Shown here: positions 23,867-32,640 of the stretch, in pieces
Layout: every line of letters starts with the position of its first letter
Numbering within the stretch: the stretch's first letter is position 1
Assembly: GCF_000403355.2 (NCBI RefSeq)
Contig: NZ_KE159646.1
Span: 1,516,258-1,580,257 of the forward strand
Source: Adlercreutzia caecimuris B7
GTDB taxonomy: Bacteria > Actinomycetota > Coriobacteriia > Coriobacteriales > Eggerthellaceae
Direction: 5' to 3'
Length of the DNA: 64,000 nt
Program-made: the position numbers and the translations under genes
Notes under the pieces: generated by a model
What the model saw: only the letters and a program-made list of their open reading frames with translations
What the model was told of the DNA's origin: nothing
Database searches by the model: none

Positions 23867-26260
23867 ATGGCACCAACTAAAAAAATCGTCCAGAAACCGG
23901 TAAAGGTAGACTTTCATATCCACTCTGCCGCTTCCGCCCATAAAGACGGGCAAAAAGTGAAAGATGGCACGGCCGAGAACATCAACGTTCTCTTCAACAA
24001 ACTTGAAGAGAACGAAGTCAATATGGCTGCGATAACAGACCACGACGCTTTCGACTACGATATCTACGACGCTTTACGTGCTAAGGTCAAAAACGCGTGC
24101 TCCCTTCAACAAGTTCTTCCTGGCGTCGAGTTTACAGTAAGCTTCAAGACATCCAACACCAGCAAGACCGTACACGTTGTTACCTTATTCGACGATAGCT
24201 GCGCTTATGATGCCGCGAAACGTATTAGCGATGCGATACCTCTCAAAAACGATAAACCCGATTATGACTCAGGCAATGCTTTCTCCGAAGATGCATATTG
24301 GAACATCATTCGCACCATTGGCCTGGATATTGTAACCATTGCCCACCAAAAAACATCGCCTGGTTCCACTCAAACAAGAAAGAACGATGCCAACAGTGCT
24401 GGCGAAGAACTATATAATGAATTTTTGTTTATCGATTATTTTGAAGCATATGAATACAAGAATCGACGAAACGAACTTTTCAACAAAAGCTACGCATACT
24501 CCCATGATCAACAGGAAAGGCTGCGCTTCATTACTGGCTCCGATTGCCATGTTTGGAGCGCCTATCCATGCTACGGCTCGCACCCCAGCCCCGCCGATCG
24601 TGACTTTGCTCATACGTATCTTAAGTGCCTACCTACCTTCAAGGGCCTTGCGATGGCGGTAACGGATGTGTCTCGCATTAAAACAATACCCAGCTTCTTC
24701 AGCGGTTCAACCACAGTTCTCGATACGATTGAGCTAACCCTAGGTGCGGAGGATATCGAAATTCCCTTATCACCTGGAATTAATGCAATCATTGGAGATA
24801 ACTCAATCGGAAAGTCCTCGCTTCTCAACGCGCTTAATAATTATGAAGGCGTTGGCCAGTACACCAGGAAGGGCCAGGAAAGATACCTTTCCGCCATGGG
24901 TCTATCAGTGAGGGCGACTATACCCGAAGGTTATCTCCTGCAATTCGATGGGCAAGAAGCCATCAGAAAGAGTTTCGAGGGGTTAAACGTCGGCAAGGCA
25001 AAAAAACAACTTGATCGGCATTTTCCGACCCCTATCGAGCCTGCTCCGTTCAAGCATTATGCAATGGGGCAGTTCAATAGGTTTCTCCAAGCACTACAGA
25101 GGTCATGCGAATATCAAGATGCACTATCTTCTCTTCACGATTACGGTATCCCGCGAAAACGACCGTTGGAAGCGCCAGAGAGCTTAACTTTCGACAAAGG
25201 CATCCACGTAGCAGACGCGACACCGCATAGTTGTCTCATCGACGAGGTGGCAGCGTCTCGAGTCAAGCTCTTCGATGCCGCAAACTTCTACAAAGAAGCC
25301 TTGATCGAAGGCGACGAAAAAGATTTCGCTCTGATATTTGCCGCCCTCGACCGCATCAGAATGCGACACCAAAAAGCAGTCGACGGAATTCACCTCGAAA
25401 AGCAAGTTGCCAATAAGGTCAAAGAGGCTGTAGCTTATCGCGAAAAAGACCAGAGCCAGGTCATCACCGACGCCCAAAAAGCTTTAGCTCAGCATCAGCA
25501 TAGCATAGGCCGTATCGGAGCCGCCATCGCTGAGGCAGTACTGAAAGAGCAGCAGCTGCAAAATCATACTTTTGATTTCAAGCCTATGCGCATAGTACCA
25601 GAATCAAATCCTGTCGGTAACCTAAAGTTCGTCTGCAAGCTTGGCATCGAGGCGATCACGCCCGATCTTCTCTCTTCGCTTATCGGCGGACTGATCGGCA
25701 AGCGAAAAACCCTCGATACCCTTACGGCCAGCTACGATAGCATCAAGGACGCCATCAACAGCTATCCTAGCGATGAGGAGAATCCACTCGCCGTCCTTTC
25801 ATCCAGATTTAAGACCGCTCTTGACGCCAAACTCATGCCTAAGAAATCAATCATTCGCGAAGGCGATGATGTTTATGATGAACTCTCCCAGGGTTACAAT
25901 GCGCAGATGTATTTCACCCTCATGGCTGACAGAGGCATTGGTGAAGGTATCTATATGGTTGACCAGCCAGAGGACCAAATATCCCAAAAGGCAATTAGAG
26001 AGTCGGTGCTGAACGAGTTTCGCAACATAGCTGGATCGAGGCAAGTGATCCTCATCACGCACAATCCCCAGTTTATCGTGAATCTTGACGTTGACAATGT
26101 GATTTTCATTAGCAGAGAAGGCGATACTCTGCTAATTAGAAGCGGCGCGCTCGAATACTCGTGCGATGAATACAATGTGCTCGACATCGTTGCAGAGAAC
26201 ATCGAAGGCGGTCTGGACACCATTCAGAGGAGGATGAAACGATATGACAAAGCAAATTAA
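23867..26260 (+). CDS. PHP-domain plus AAA/SMC-like ATPase (TrlF-like)
   Basis: 797 residues. The N-terminal PHP phosphoesterase domain (about 10-260) has VDFHIHS, ITDHDAFDYD, GVEFTVSF, TIAHQKTS and ITGSDCHVWSAYP, which together supply the metal-binding His and Asp set. It is followed by an SMC/RecF-like ATPase: Walker A GDNSIGKSSLL (about 310), a helical, probably coiled-coil insert (about 480-570), Walker B IYMVDQPEDQIS (about 695) and the H-loop LITHNPQF (about 729). This order matches TrlF-like ATPases. GTG 23861 is an alternative start. It overlaps the next gene by 17 bases. It is low-GC and probably a nucleic-acid-targeting defence protein; that is inference. Confidence 0.82.
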   Translation: MAPTKKIVQKPVKVDFHIHSAASAHKDGQKVKDGTAENINVLFNKLEENEVNMAAITDHDAFDYDIYDALRAKVKNACSLQQVLPGVEFTVSFKTSNTSKTVHVVTLFDDSCAYDAAKRISDAIPLKNDKPDYDSGNAFSEDAYWNIIRTIGLDIVTIAHQKTSPGSTQTRKNDANSAGEELYNEFLFIDYFEAYEYKNRRNELFNKSYAYSHDQQERLRFITGSDCHVWSAYPCYGSHPSPADRDFAHTYLKCLPTFKGLAMAVTDVSRIKTIPSFFSGSTTVLDTIELTLGAEDIEIPLSPGINAIIGDNSIGKSSLLNALNNYEGVGQYTRKGQERYLSAMGLSVRATIPEGYLLQFDGQEAIRKSFEGLNVGKAKKQLDRHFPTPIEPAPFKHYAMGQFNRFLQALQRSCEYQDALSSLHDYGIPRKRPLEAPESLTFDKGIHVADATPHSCLIDEVAASRVKLFDAANFYKEALIEGDEKDFALIFAALDRIRMRHQKAVDGIHLEKQVANKVKEAVAYREKDQSQVITDAQKALAQHQHSIGRIGAAIAEAVLKEQQLQNHTFDFKPMRIVPESNPVGNLKFVCKLGIEAITPDLLSSLIGGLIGKRKTLDTLTASYDSIKDAINSYPSDEENPLAVLSSRFKTALDAKLMPKKSIIREGDDVYDELSQGYNAQMYFTLMADRGIGEGIYMVDQPEDQISQKAIRESVLNEFRNIAGSRQVILITHNPQFIVNLDVDNVIFISREGDTLLIRSGALEYSCDEYNVLDIVAENIEGGLDTIQRRMKRYDKAN

Positions 26261-26588
26261 CTTCCTAGACGAGACAAACGCCTATCGTTTCGAGCTTAAG
26301 GGCAACGACGATGCGGTTTTCGAAATAAGCAAGGATACGTTGATCTTTAACTCAAACGATTTCTATAGACTTTTCTTCAAAGGATTAGAGGAAAAGCCCG
26401 AGTACGAATTGGTGACACCTGATATCGAGCTGAAAGGCCAAGCTAAACACGTTTTTGACACAGTTGCAGCGATACTCAAGAAAGCCTGCGACTCCATCGA
26501 TGCAGATTGGTTCAAAAACGTCGGCATACCACCCACAGAGAGCTGCGAAGATGAGAAAAAACTCGATCCCAAAATCGAAGAAAAGTGA
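26244..26588 (+). CDS. Small acidic partner protein of the PHP-ATPase
   Basis: 114 residues, acidic, beginning MTKQINFLDETNAYRFELKG. The sequence alternates strand-like and helical stretches and ends KKLDPKIEEK. No family is recognised. The start codon lies inside the end of the ATPase gene (17-base overlap, shifted frame) with GAGGATG just ahead, so the two are translated together. This suggests a subunit, adaptor or inhibitor of the ATPase. Confidence 0.7.
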   Translation: MTKQINFLDETNAYRFELKGNDDAVFEISKDTLIFNSNDFYRLFFKGLEEKPEYELVTPDIELKGQAKHVFDTVAAILKKACDSIDADWFKNVGIPPTESCEDEKKLDPKIEEK

Positions 26589-27165
26589 CCCAGAATCAAT
26601 CACGAGCGGAACATCGCGCAACAACCAAATTGCCTTCATCTGTTGACATGATTGCACTCAACATAACTTGAACCCGTATTAGCCGATCAACTCATCCGTC
26701 ATAGATGCAAATCACAGAACAAGCGATGGCAGAATTATCTCGTTCGCGACCCCGCCCGTCTGGGGCGGAATGGCTCACTCCTCCTCCGCCTCGATCGGCA
26801 CCATGTCGAGGCGGAGGGTTTGCTCCACCACCTTCATGAGGACGTTGTCTTCTATTTGGGGGTTCACCTTCATCAGGCCCACCAAGCCGAAGATCACGAC
26901 GCAGAACATTTCGTGCACGAGCTCGATTTCGACCTGATGATAGGCCGCGTACTCCTTCGCGATATGATTCGCCAGGCAGTCTGCCGCCTCGCGCGTGGCG
27001 CGCACGTCGAAGGCATCCCTCACGCCCAGCTCCTCGAGCACGGATATCATCGGACGCGGCCTTCCCGCCCCGTCGTAGAGCGAGTACCGAAACGTCCGGA
27101 TGCACTTCTTCAGCGATCCGGGCGTGTCGCCGAAGATTCTCGCCTCGTTCCACACGATCACGCTT

Positions 27166-28620
27166 GGTAGTGTGCCGAACGTTGGTGTAATTGCCTAGAA
27201 CCTGGCCCCTATTCTAACCCATCGCCTATGCCGCCCTCCTTCCGATCGGGTTGTCGGCAACCACTACTTCTATGATGCGCTTGGCGTGCTCCTCGGCAGT
27301 GCCGTCGTAGGACGGCGCCGGCAGCGGCGTATTCGATGACGATGTCGCCAGCGCTATCGACTCCTCCGTGAACCATCTCCTGGACGCCCAGTCCTCGTCC
27401 ATCTCGGAGAACACGGCGCCCAGCATCCGTATCAGCGACCTCCTGGACGGGAAGACCTGCACCACTCGGCTGCGGCGCTTGATCTCGCGGTTGGCGCGCT
27501 CCTGCACGTTGTTGGTGCGCAGCCTGCGATGATGGGCGTACGGGAAGTCGAGGTAGGCCAGGGCGTCGGCCTCGGCGTCCTCCAGTAGATCTGCCGCCCT
27601 GGGGCAGATACCGGCCATCTCCCCGCAGGCCAGGTGGTACAGCTCGCGCACCAGCGCCGGGTCCCGCTCGTCGAAGACGGCGTGCAGGATGGCCAGCACC
27701 GCGGCCCTCTTCTGCCGCGTGGGCGCGCAGGAGGCGGCGTTGCGCATGAGGTGCACGACGCAGCGCTGCCACGCGGCTCCCGGGAACACCTCCTCGATGG
27801 CGCGGCGCAGGCCCTCGTGGGCGTCGGACGTGACGCAGAGGACGCCCCCGACCCCGCGCTCGCGCAAAGAGCGCAGGAAGGCGAGCCAGCCCGCGTGCGA
27901 CTCGGTGTCGATGGCGTCGAGGCCGAGCAGCCGGCGGTAGCCGTCGGATCCCGCGCCGATGGCCGTGACGAGCGCGCACGACGACACATGTCCGCCGTCC
28001 CGGCACTTGACGTAGGTGGCGTCCACCCAAACATAGGGAAAGGCCACGTCGGACAGGTCGCGGCCCTGCAGGTCGGCCACGATTTCGTCCAGCGACTCGC
28101 AGATGCGGGATACCTGGGATGCGCTCATGCGGTCTATCCCCAGGGACGCGGCCACCCGCTCCACCTTCCTCGTGGACACGCCGTTGGTCACCATCTCGGA
28201 CACCGCCGCGATCACCGCCCGGTCGACCCTCGAGTAGCGCACGAGCAGGTCCTCCGGGAAGTAGCTGCCGCGGCGCAGCTTGGGGATGCGAAGGTTTATG
28301 GCACCCACACTGGTGACGAGCGTGCGCTCGCGGTAGCCGTTTCTCTGGTTGCCGTCGGCGCAGGCGTCCTCGGCCTGCGCGTCCATGATCTCGTTGACGA
28401 GCGACTCGGCCATTATCCGAATCAGCTCCTGGATGTTGACCATGCCGTCGTCGAATCTGGGAATCTCGGCCATGGCGGCCGTGCCGTGCTCTAAACTGTC
28501 CATATGCGGCTGTCGCCTTTCTGCTGAATCCGTCAATCTAGTCAATTGAAGATTCTAGGCGATGGCCGTTCCTCATGCATCAGGAGAAACGACCGTTACA
28601 CCAACATTGGGCACACGATC
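27166..28620 (-). mobile_element. IS256-family element, copy 2 (complete)
   Basis: 1455 bp, same ends and length as copy 1 at 13766-15220 but in the opposite orientation. It is flanked by the 8-base direct repeat TCACGCTT (27158-27165 and 28621-28628). The terminal repeats are 27166-27190 and 28596-28620. Confidence 0.95.
27226..28503 (-). CDS. IS256-family transposase (copy 2)
   Basis: 425 residues, identical in translation to the transposase of copy 1, with the same catalytic Asp (WVDATYVK), Asp (VTSDAHEG) and Glu (NNVQERANRE). Start at 28503 by the same reasoning. The absence of any amino-acid difference indicates a recent transposition. Confidence 0.95.
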   Translation of the reverse strand: MDSLEHGTAAMAEIPRFDDGMVNIQELIRIMAESLVNEIMDAQAEDACADGNQRNGYRERTLVTSVGAINLRIPKLRRGSYFPEDLLVRYSRVDRAVIAAVSEMVTNGVSTRKVERVAASLGIDRMSASQVSRICESLDEIVADLQGRDLSDVAFPYVWVDATYVKCRDGGHVSSCALVTAIGAGSDGYRRLLGLDAIDTESHAGWLAFLRSLRERGVGGVLCVTSDAHEGLRRAIEEVFPGAAWQRCVVHLMRNAASCAPTRQKRAAVLAILHAVFDERDPALVRELYHLACGEMAGICPRAADLLEDAEADALAYLDFPYAHHRRLRTNNVQERANREIKRRSRVVQVFPSRRSLIRMLGAVFSEMDEDWASRRWFTEESIALATSSSNTPLPAPSYDGTAEEHAKRIIEVVVADNPIGRRAA

Positions 28621-28949
28621 TCACGCTTTCGACCAAATCTTCCACGTAGTCGTCGATGACCGCCTCGATCACGCCGTTGCGGTTCGCGAAGTGGTAGTAG
28701 ACGAGCTCGCGCGTCACATTCGCCTCCCGCGCGATGGACGCAACGGACGTCGCCCGCACCCCCTGCCGCTCGAAGAGCTTGCGCGCCGCGGCCACAATCG
28801 CACCCGGCGTGTCGACCAGACGCCGCGACTCCGTCAGGTCGCGACGCCTTTCCCGCAAACAGCCAGCCGCCTGCAGCGGCGTCATCTTTCCATAATCGCG
28901 CTTGGTGGCCATCCTTTGGCTCGCCCCGCCTCTCCCCCTCAAAATGTCC

Positions 28950-28974
28950 TTCACAAATCATAGCATTTTGTGAA
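28950..28974. promoter_or_regulatory. Candidate TetR operator
   Basis: 25-base inverted repeat with arms TTCACAAA and TTTGTGAA between the divergent tetR and DUF5692 genes. This is the usual place for a TetR-family operator. The repeat overlaps the GTG at 28954, which argues for the ATG at 28912 as the tetR start. Confidence 0.7.
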
Positions 28975-29087
28975 ATACCACAGTTTGGGCATTTGCTAGA
29001 CTCCAAGCAAATCGGTTCGCGCAAGAGCGCACCGCAAGCCGCATCCCCGCTCGCAAGGCACGCGGAGGCACGACGAAAGGAGACCTC

Positions 29088-30050
29088 ATGGGCATCCTCT
29101 ACCAGGCAGCCGATCCGATCTATTGGGTCATTTGGCTCTTCGTTCTCTTCGCTTTGATGGCCTTCAACGAGCTGGGCCGCGTCAAGCTGTGGTGCGGGCT
29201 CGTTCTGTTCGCCCTCGTGCCGATTGCGCTCACGCTCTTCGTGTGGCCCGAAACCGCCGCACCCGGCAACGAATACGGCACGGGCACCTGGTTCAACTGG
29301 GTGAAGACCTACTCCGCGCTGGCCGGATGCCTCGGGTTCATCGCCCTGCGCTTCGTGAAATGGCGCGGCGCGGACGGCAAGACCCACTACCTTTACGAGA
29401 AGCGCTGGGCGCTCTGCTTCCCGCCGCTCATCCTGGCAATCAACATCGCCGAGGCGGTCATCCGCGACTTCCAGGTGTTCGGCTTCGCGCTGTGGGAGGG
29501 CGGCGGCGTCGAGAACCTCTGGACCATTTCGGGCCCGTGGAACATCATGAACGGCATCGCGGGCATCTTGAACATCATCACGATCTGCGGCTGGTTCGGC
29601 ATTTTCATCTCGAAGGACTCCTCGAAGGACATGATCTGGCCGGACATGATCTGGGCTTGGGTCATCGCCTACGATCTTTGGAACTTCGCCTACACCTACA
29701 ACTGCATCTCGGACCACTCCGCCTACTGCGGCCTGGCGCTGCTTCTGGCGTGCACCATCCCGACGTTCTTCATCAAGCGCGGCGCGTGGCTGCAGCACCG
29801 GGCGCAGACGCTGGCCCTCTGGATCATGTTCGTGATGACGGTGCCCCAGTTCGCCGACGTGCTCGCCCCCATTCCGACCACGCACAACCCCACGGCGTTC
29901 TTCGTGGTAAGCCTGCTCGCGCTCGCGTCGAACGTGGCGCTTGCGGCCTACCAGTTCCATCGCATCCGCAAGCTGAAGCTCAACCCGCTGAAGGACCAGA
30001 TCTACACCGACACGAAGGCCTACCAGCGCATCGTGGAGGAGAATAAGTAG
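29088..30050 (+). CDS. DUF5692-like polytopic membrane protein
   Basis: 320 residues with about eight hydrophobic helices, rich in Trp (for example ADPIYWVIWLFVLFALMAF, WPDMIWAWVIAYDLWNFAYTYN). It fits the DUF5692 family, common in gut Coriobacteriia and Firmicutes and of unknown function. ATG at 29088 behind AAAGGAG. Its probable repressor is the divergent TetR gene, which is broken by an insertion sequence, so expression may be constitutive in this strain. Confidence 0.75.
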   Translation: MGILYQAADPIYWVIWLFVLFALMAFNELGRVKLWCGLVLFALVPIALTLFVWPETAAPGNEYGTGTWFNWVKTYSALAGCLGFIALRFVKWRGADGKTHYLYEKRWALCFPPLILAINIAEAVIRDFQVFGFALWEGGGVENLWTISGPWNIMNGIAGILNIITICGWFGIFISKDSSKDMIWPDMIWAWVIAYDLWNFAYTYNCISDHSAYCGLALLLACTIPTFFIKRGAWLQHRAQTLALWIMFVMTVPQFADVLAPIPTTHNPTAFFVVSLLALASNVALAAYQFHRIRKLKLNPLKDQIYTDTKAYQRIVEENK

Positions 30051-30084
30051 AAAGGGTGCGTCGCCGGCTGCCCGGCCGCAACGT

Positions 30085-30957
30085 TTACGCGAGGCACCGC
30101 TCAATAACCTCTTTCCCGCGGAGTCGGTCCAGCCATTGCCGGGGAATGGAATCGTAGCCGTAGAGGGCGGCCGCCAGCGCGCCGGCGACGCAGGCAGTGG
30201 TGTCGGAGTCGCCGCCCAGGTTCACTGCCTCCGTCACGCATTCCTCGTAGTTGCCGGTGTTGCACACGCACCAGAGCGCGGCGCCCAAGGTGTCCAGGAC
30301 GTAGCCTGTCGAGCGGATCTCGTCGCGGGGCAGTCCCCGGATGCCCTCAAGGAAAGCGAAGCGTTCGTCGCCGGGGATGTTGTGCCGGATGGCGCCTTCC
30401 AGCCCCTTCCCTTGCAGCACGTCCCTTAAGACGCGCACGAAGAAAACGCAGGACTCCGTGGATATCGGATGGGCATGCGTGATGGCCGATACCGCCCTGA
30501 CCTCGTTGTCGGTCGCGTCCGTAAGGGCCAGCGGCGCGATACGCATGAGCGACCCGTTGCCGTTGGAGCGCTCACCATCGCAGCCGAACCCCTGGCGAAG
30601 CGCGGCGGCAGTGGCGTTGCCGACCCCGAAAGCACGCCCGTCGGCGGTATACGCACCCTCGTAGAGCCACGCCCTGAAGCGGTTGCGCATGTCGTCGACG
30701 TCGATGCCGCCGCAAGCCCCGATGCTGTCGCAGGTAGCGAGCAGAAGCGACGTGTCGTCCGAGAACGTGCCCTCAGGCATTCCGTGAGCACCGCCGCCGA
30801 CCATACCCTCGCATTCGAAAGTACCGCGCTCCATGCACTCGTAGGGCACCCCGAGCGCATCGCCCACAGCAGCGCCGTACACGACGGCCCTGAGGGCTTT
30901 CGGAACGCCGCTTTCATGCGTTGGTGGCGCCGGATGGTTGCATTCCCGAAGGATCAT
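30085..30957 (-). CDS. ADP-ribosylglycohydrolase (DraG/ARH-type)
   Basis: 290 residues. GAAVGDALGVPYE and GTFSDDTSLLLA near the N-terminus, GNGSLMRIAPLA in the middle and NLGGDSDTTACVAGALAAA near the C-terminus are the ADP-ribosylglycohydrolase signature, with the paired Asp residues that bind two magnesium ions. The enzyme removes ADP-ribose from proteins or small molecules; the target here is unknown. I chose the ATG at 30957 (MILRECNHP) because AAGGAG lies six bases ahead; the frame continues upstream to 31083. It lies downstream of the ATPase gene at 31118 on the same strand. Confidence 0.9.
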   Translation of the reverse strand: MILRECNHPAPPTHESGVPKALRAVVYGAAVGDALGVPYECMERGTFECEGMVGGGAHGMPEGTFSDDTSLLLATCDSIGACGGIDVDDMRNRFRAWLYEGAYTADGRAFGVGNATAAALRQGFGCDGERSNGNGSLMRIAPLALTDATDNEVRAVSAITHAHPISTESCVFFVRVLRDVLQGKGLEGAIRHNIPGDERFAFLEGIRGLPRDEIRSTGYVLDTLGAALWCVCNTGNYEECVTEAVNLGGDSDTTACVAGALAAALYGYDSIPRQWLDRLRGKEVIERCLA

Positions 30958-31117
30958 CTCACGCTCCTTGGTAGAATGACTTTCCAGAACGTCCAAGACA
31001 TCATCTCTTGTCCAAGATGCCAAATCAAGTAGCGTATCGATGCACAGCCGCGGGACAGCCTCTCCGGAAGAACAGCCCCGCAATGGCGCTTACGAGACGC
31101 AGCAGCCGACGGCGACC

Positions 31118-32362
31118 TCAGCCCAAGCGGAGCAATGATTCGTCACGCAGAAAGTCGATGAGCCTCGCATGAGTGATGCCATTCCTGCCCGCGACAACAG
31201 GATCCATCGAGATCACGTATTTGGGGTAATTATCGCCAATGGCCTCCAGCGCGCCGAACTCGCGATCGATCGTTGCCTCGCTGGCCATCACGTAGGCGAC
31301 CTGGACGTAGCAACGACGCCCGTCTCTTTCGGCAACGAAGTCTACCTTGCTCTTGTGCAGCTTTCCCACATATACTTGCATACCGCGCGAGATCAACTCG
31401 TTGTAGACCACCGTCTCGACGACGCAGTTCCACTCGTCTTTGACTCGGTTTTTCCGAAGATGGAACAATCCGAGATCGCACACATACTCTTTAGCCTCGA
31501 ATCGTAGTTTCTTCTTTCCGCGGATATCGTAGCGCTCCGCTCTTCCTACAACGTAGGCCTCTTCGATATAGCGAATGAGGTCGTAAACCGTTGGCGCGGA
31601 CACCTTCCGAACCGAGTCGGTTAGCTCGGCGGCGATGTTGTTGCCCGACACCGTCGATGACGAATTGGCAATCAGATAATCCAGCACGTTTTCAAGGGTC
31701 GTTGCGGAGGATATCTTGTTGCGCTGAATGATGTCTCGGAGCACAATGGAGTTGTACAGATTGTCGAGAACCACACGCCGCGACTCGGCCAGCTCCTGTC
31801 CGCACACCAGGGGAAAACCTCCCCATGTCAAGTACTCATCCAAGAGCATCGATTCATCCAAATGTCCTTCGGGGACCTCCGAATGAAGTTGGGCCTCTTT
31901 GAAGCAGCAGAACTCTCGGAAGTTGAACGGCATCACATGAAACGACACCGTACGACCACCCAAGCGCGTTGCAAGCTCACCCGATAGCAGCTTCGAGTTT
32001 GAACCCGTCAAAAAGATGCTAACGTTGTCGGTTGTATTGAACGAATTAACCACGAGCTCGAAATCGCGCACATTCTGAATCTCGTCAAAAAGCAGATAGG
32101 TTTTACGCTCGTCGGAGAGCTTCGGCTTGATGTGGCGGTAGAGTTTGTCGGGATCGGTGAGTTCGCGATTGGCGTAGTCGTCGAAATCGACGAACACCAG
32201 CGCATCCGATTCCGCAGAAACGAAATGCTTCGCATGGATTTCATCCGCTATTTGCTTCAGCAAGACGGATTTGCCGCAACGCCGCACCCCGGTAATAACT
32301 TTAATCAACTCAGAGTCGTAGAACGGACGAATCCTCTCGAGATATTGCGTTCGTAGAATCAC
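31118..32362 (-). CDS. AAA ATPase with DUF4143 domain
   Basis: 414 residues. An AAA_14 ATPase (Walker A GVRRCGKSVLLKQI near 25, Walker B TYLLFDEIQN near 92, sensor LTGSNSKLL near 119) is followed by DUF4143 (about 200-400), which has weak restriction-endonuclease-like features (HKSKVDFVAERDGRRCYVQVAYV). The cellular role of this abundant family is not established. GTG start at 32362, with AAAGGA seven bases upstream. A near-perfect palindrome immediately upstream suggests tight regulation. Confidence 0.9.
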   Translation of the reverse strand: MILRTQYLERIRPFYDSELIKVITGVRRCGKSVLLKQIADEIHAKHFVSAESDALVFVDFDDYANRELTDPDKLYRHIKPKLSDERKTYLLFDEIQNVRDFELVVNSFNTTDNVSIFLTGSNSKLLSGELATRLGGRTVSFHVMPFNFREFCCFKEAQLHSEVPEGHLDESMLLDEYLTWGGFPLVCGQELAESRRVVLDNLYNSIVLRDIIQRNKISSATTLENVLDYLIANSSSTVSGNNIAAELTDSVRKVSAPTVYDLIRYIEEAYVVGRAERYDIRGKKKLRFEAKEYVCDLGLFHLRKNRVKDEWNCVVETVVYNELISRGMQVYVGKLHKSKVDFVAERDGRRCYVQVAYVMASEATIDREFGALEAIGDNYPKYVISMDPVVAGRNGITHARLIDFLRDESLLRLG

Positions 32363-32376
32363 TCCGGGTTCCTTTC

Positions 32377-32404
32377 GATAGAATTAAGTCCACTTAATTC
32401 TATC
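32377..32404. promoter_or_regulatory. Perfect 28-base palindrome upstream of the AAA/DUF4143 gene
   Basis: Arms GATAGAATTAAGT (32377-32389) and ACTTAATTCTATC (32392-32404) are perfect complements around CC. It ends 14 bases from the start codon, just before the ribosome site. It is most likely an operator; a further AATTAA-type half site lies near 32433-32442. Confidence 0.65.
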
Positions 32405-32640
32405 ATGCCTGGCCTATGTAGTGTTAATTGCATTTAATTCTCTTTTCCTTAAGCGCAGACGACAGCAAGGAGTTTTCAGAGATGAAGGTGAGTATTCGAT
32501 CATTATTTCGATTCGGCCACAAATGAGCCAATTGGCATATGCCGGTATATTCACTAATGAACTATTGGGCACCTAATTTGACAGCGTATTATTCACTTAC
32601 GAACCCATAACGAACTCAAGGCCATGCTGAGATAATGCAT
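32405..32640. other. AT-rich intergenic region
   Basis: 236 bases between the ATPase operator and the end of the split membrane-protein gene. No ORF, strong hairpin terminator or RNA gene is evident. Confidence 0.5.

Larger units (their letters stand above)
26775..28912 (-). pseudogene. TetR-family regulator gene split by IS256 copy 2
   Basis: The minus-strand gene starts at 28912 (MATKRDYGKMTPLQAAG) or at a GTG at 28954, which lies inside the probable operator. The HTH half is intact (GVRATSVASIAREANVTRELVYYHFANRNGVIEAVI). The element interrupts it at 28620; the ligand-binding half continues from 27165 (WNEARIFGDTPGSLKKCIRT) to a stop at 26775. Deleting the element and one TCACGCTT duplication gives a continuous 224-residue frame. 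It is divergent from the DUF5692 gene, which it probably repressed. Confidence 0.9.

Noticed and set aside
13766-28620. Composite transposon formed by the two identical IS256 copies
   Set aside because: Each copy has its own distinct pair of 8-base duplications and each interrupted gene continues directly across its own copy, so the copies inserted independently.
28580-28954. A complete 124-residue TetR-like protein
   Set aside because: The last residues come from the IS256 end. The ligand-binding half lies beyond the element at 26775-27165.
32577-32600. A 14-base match (GCGTATTATTCACT) to the right end of the IS1249-like element, taken as an IS relic
   Set aside because: The match is short enough to be expected by chance in a window of this size and lacks the terminal repeat motif.
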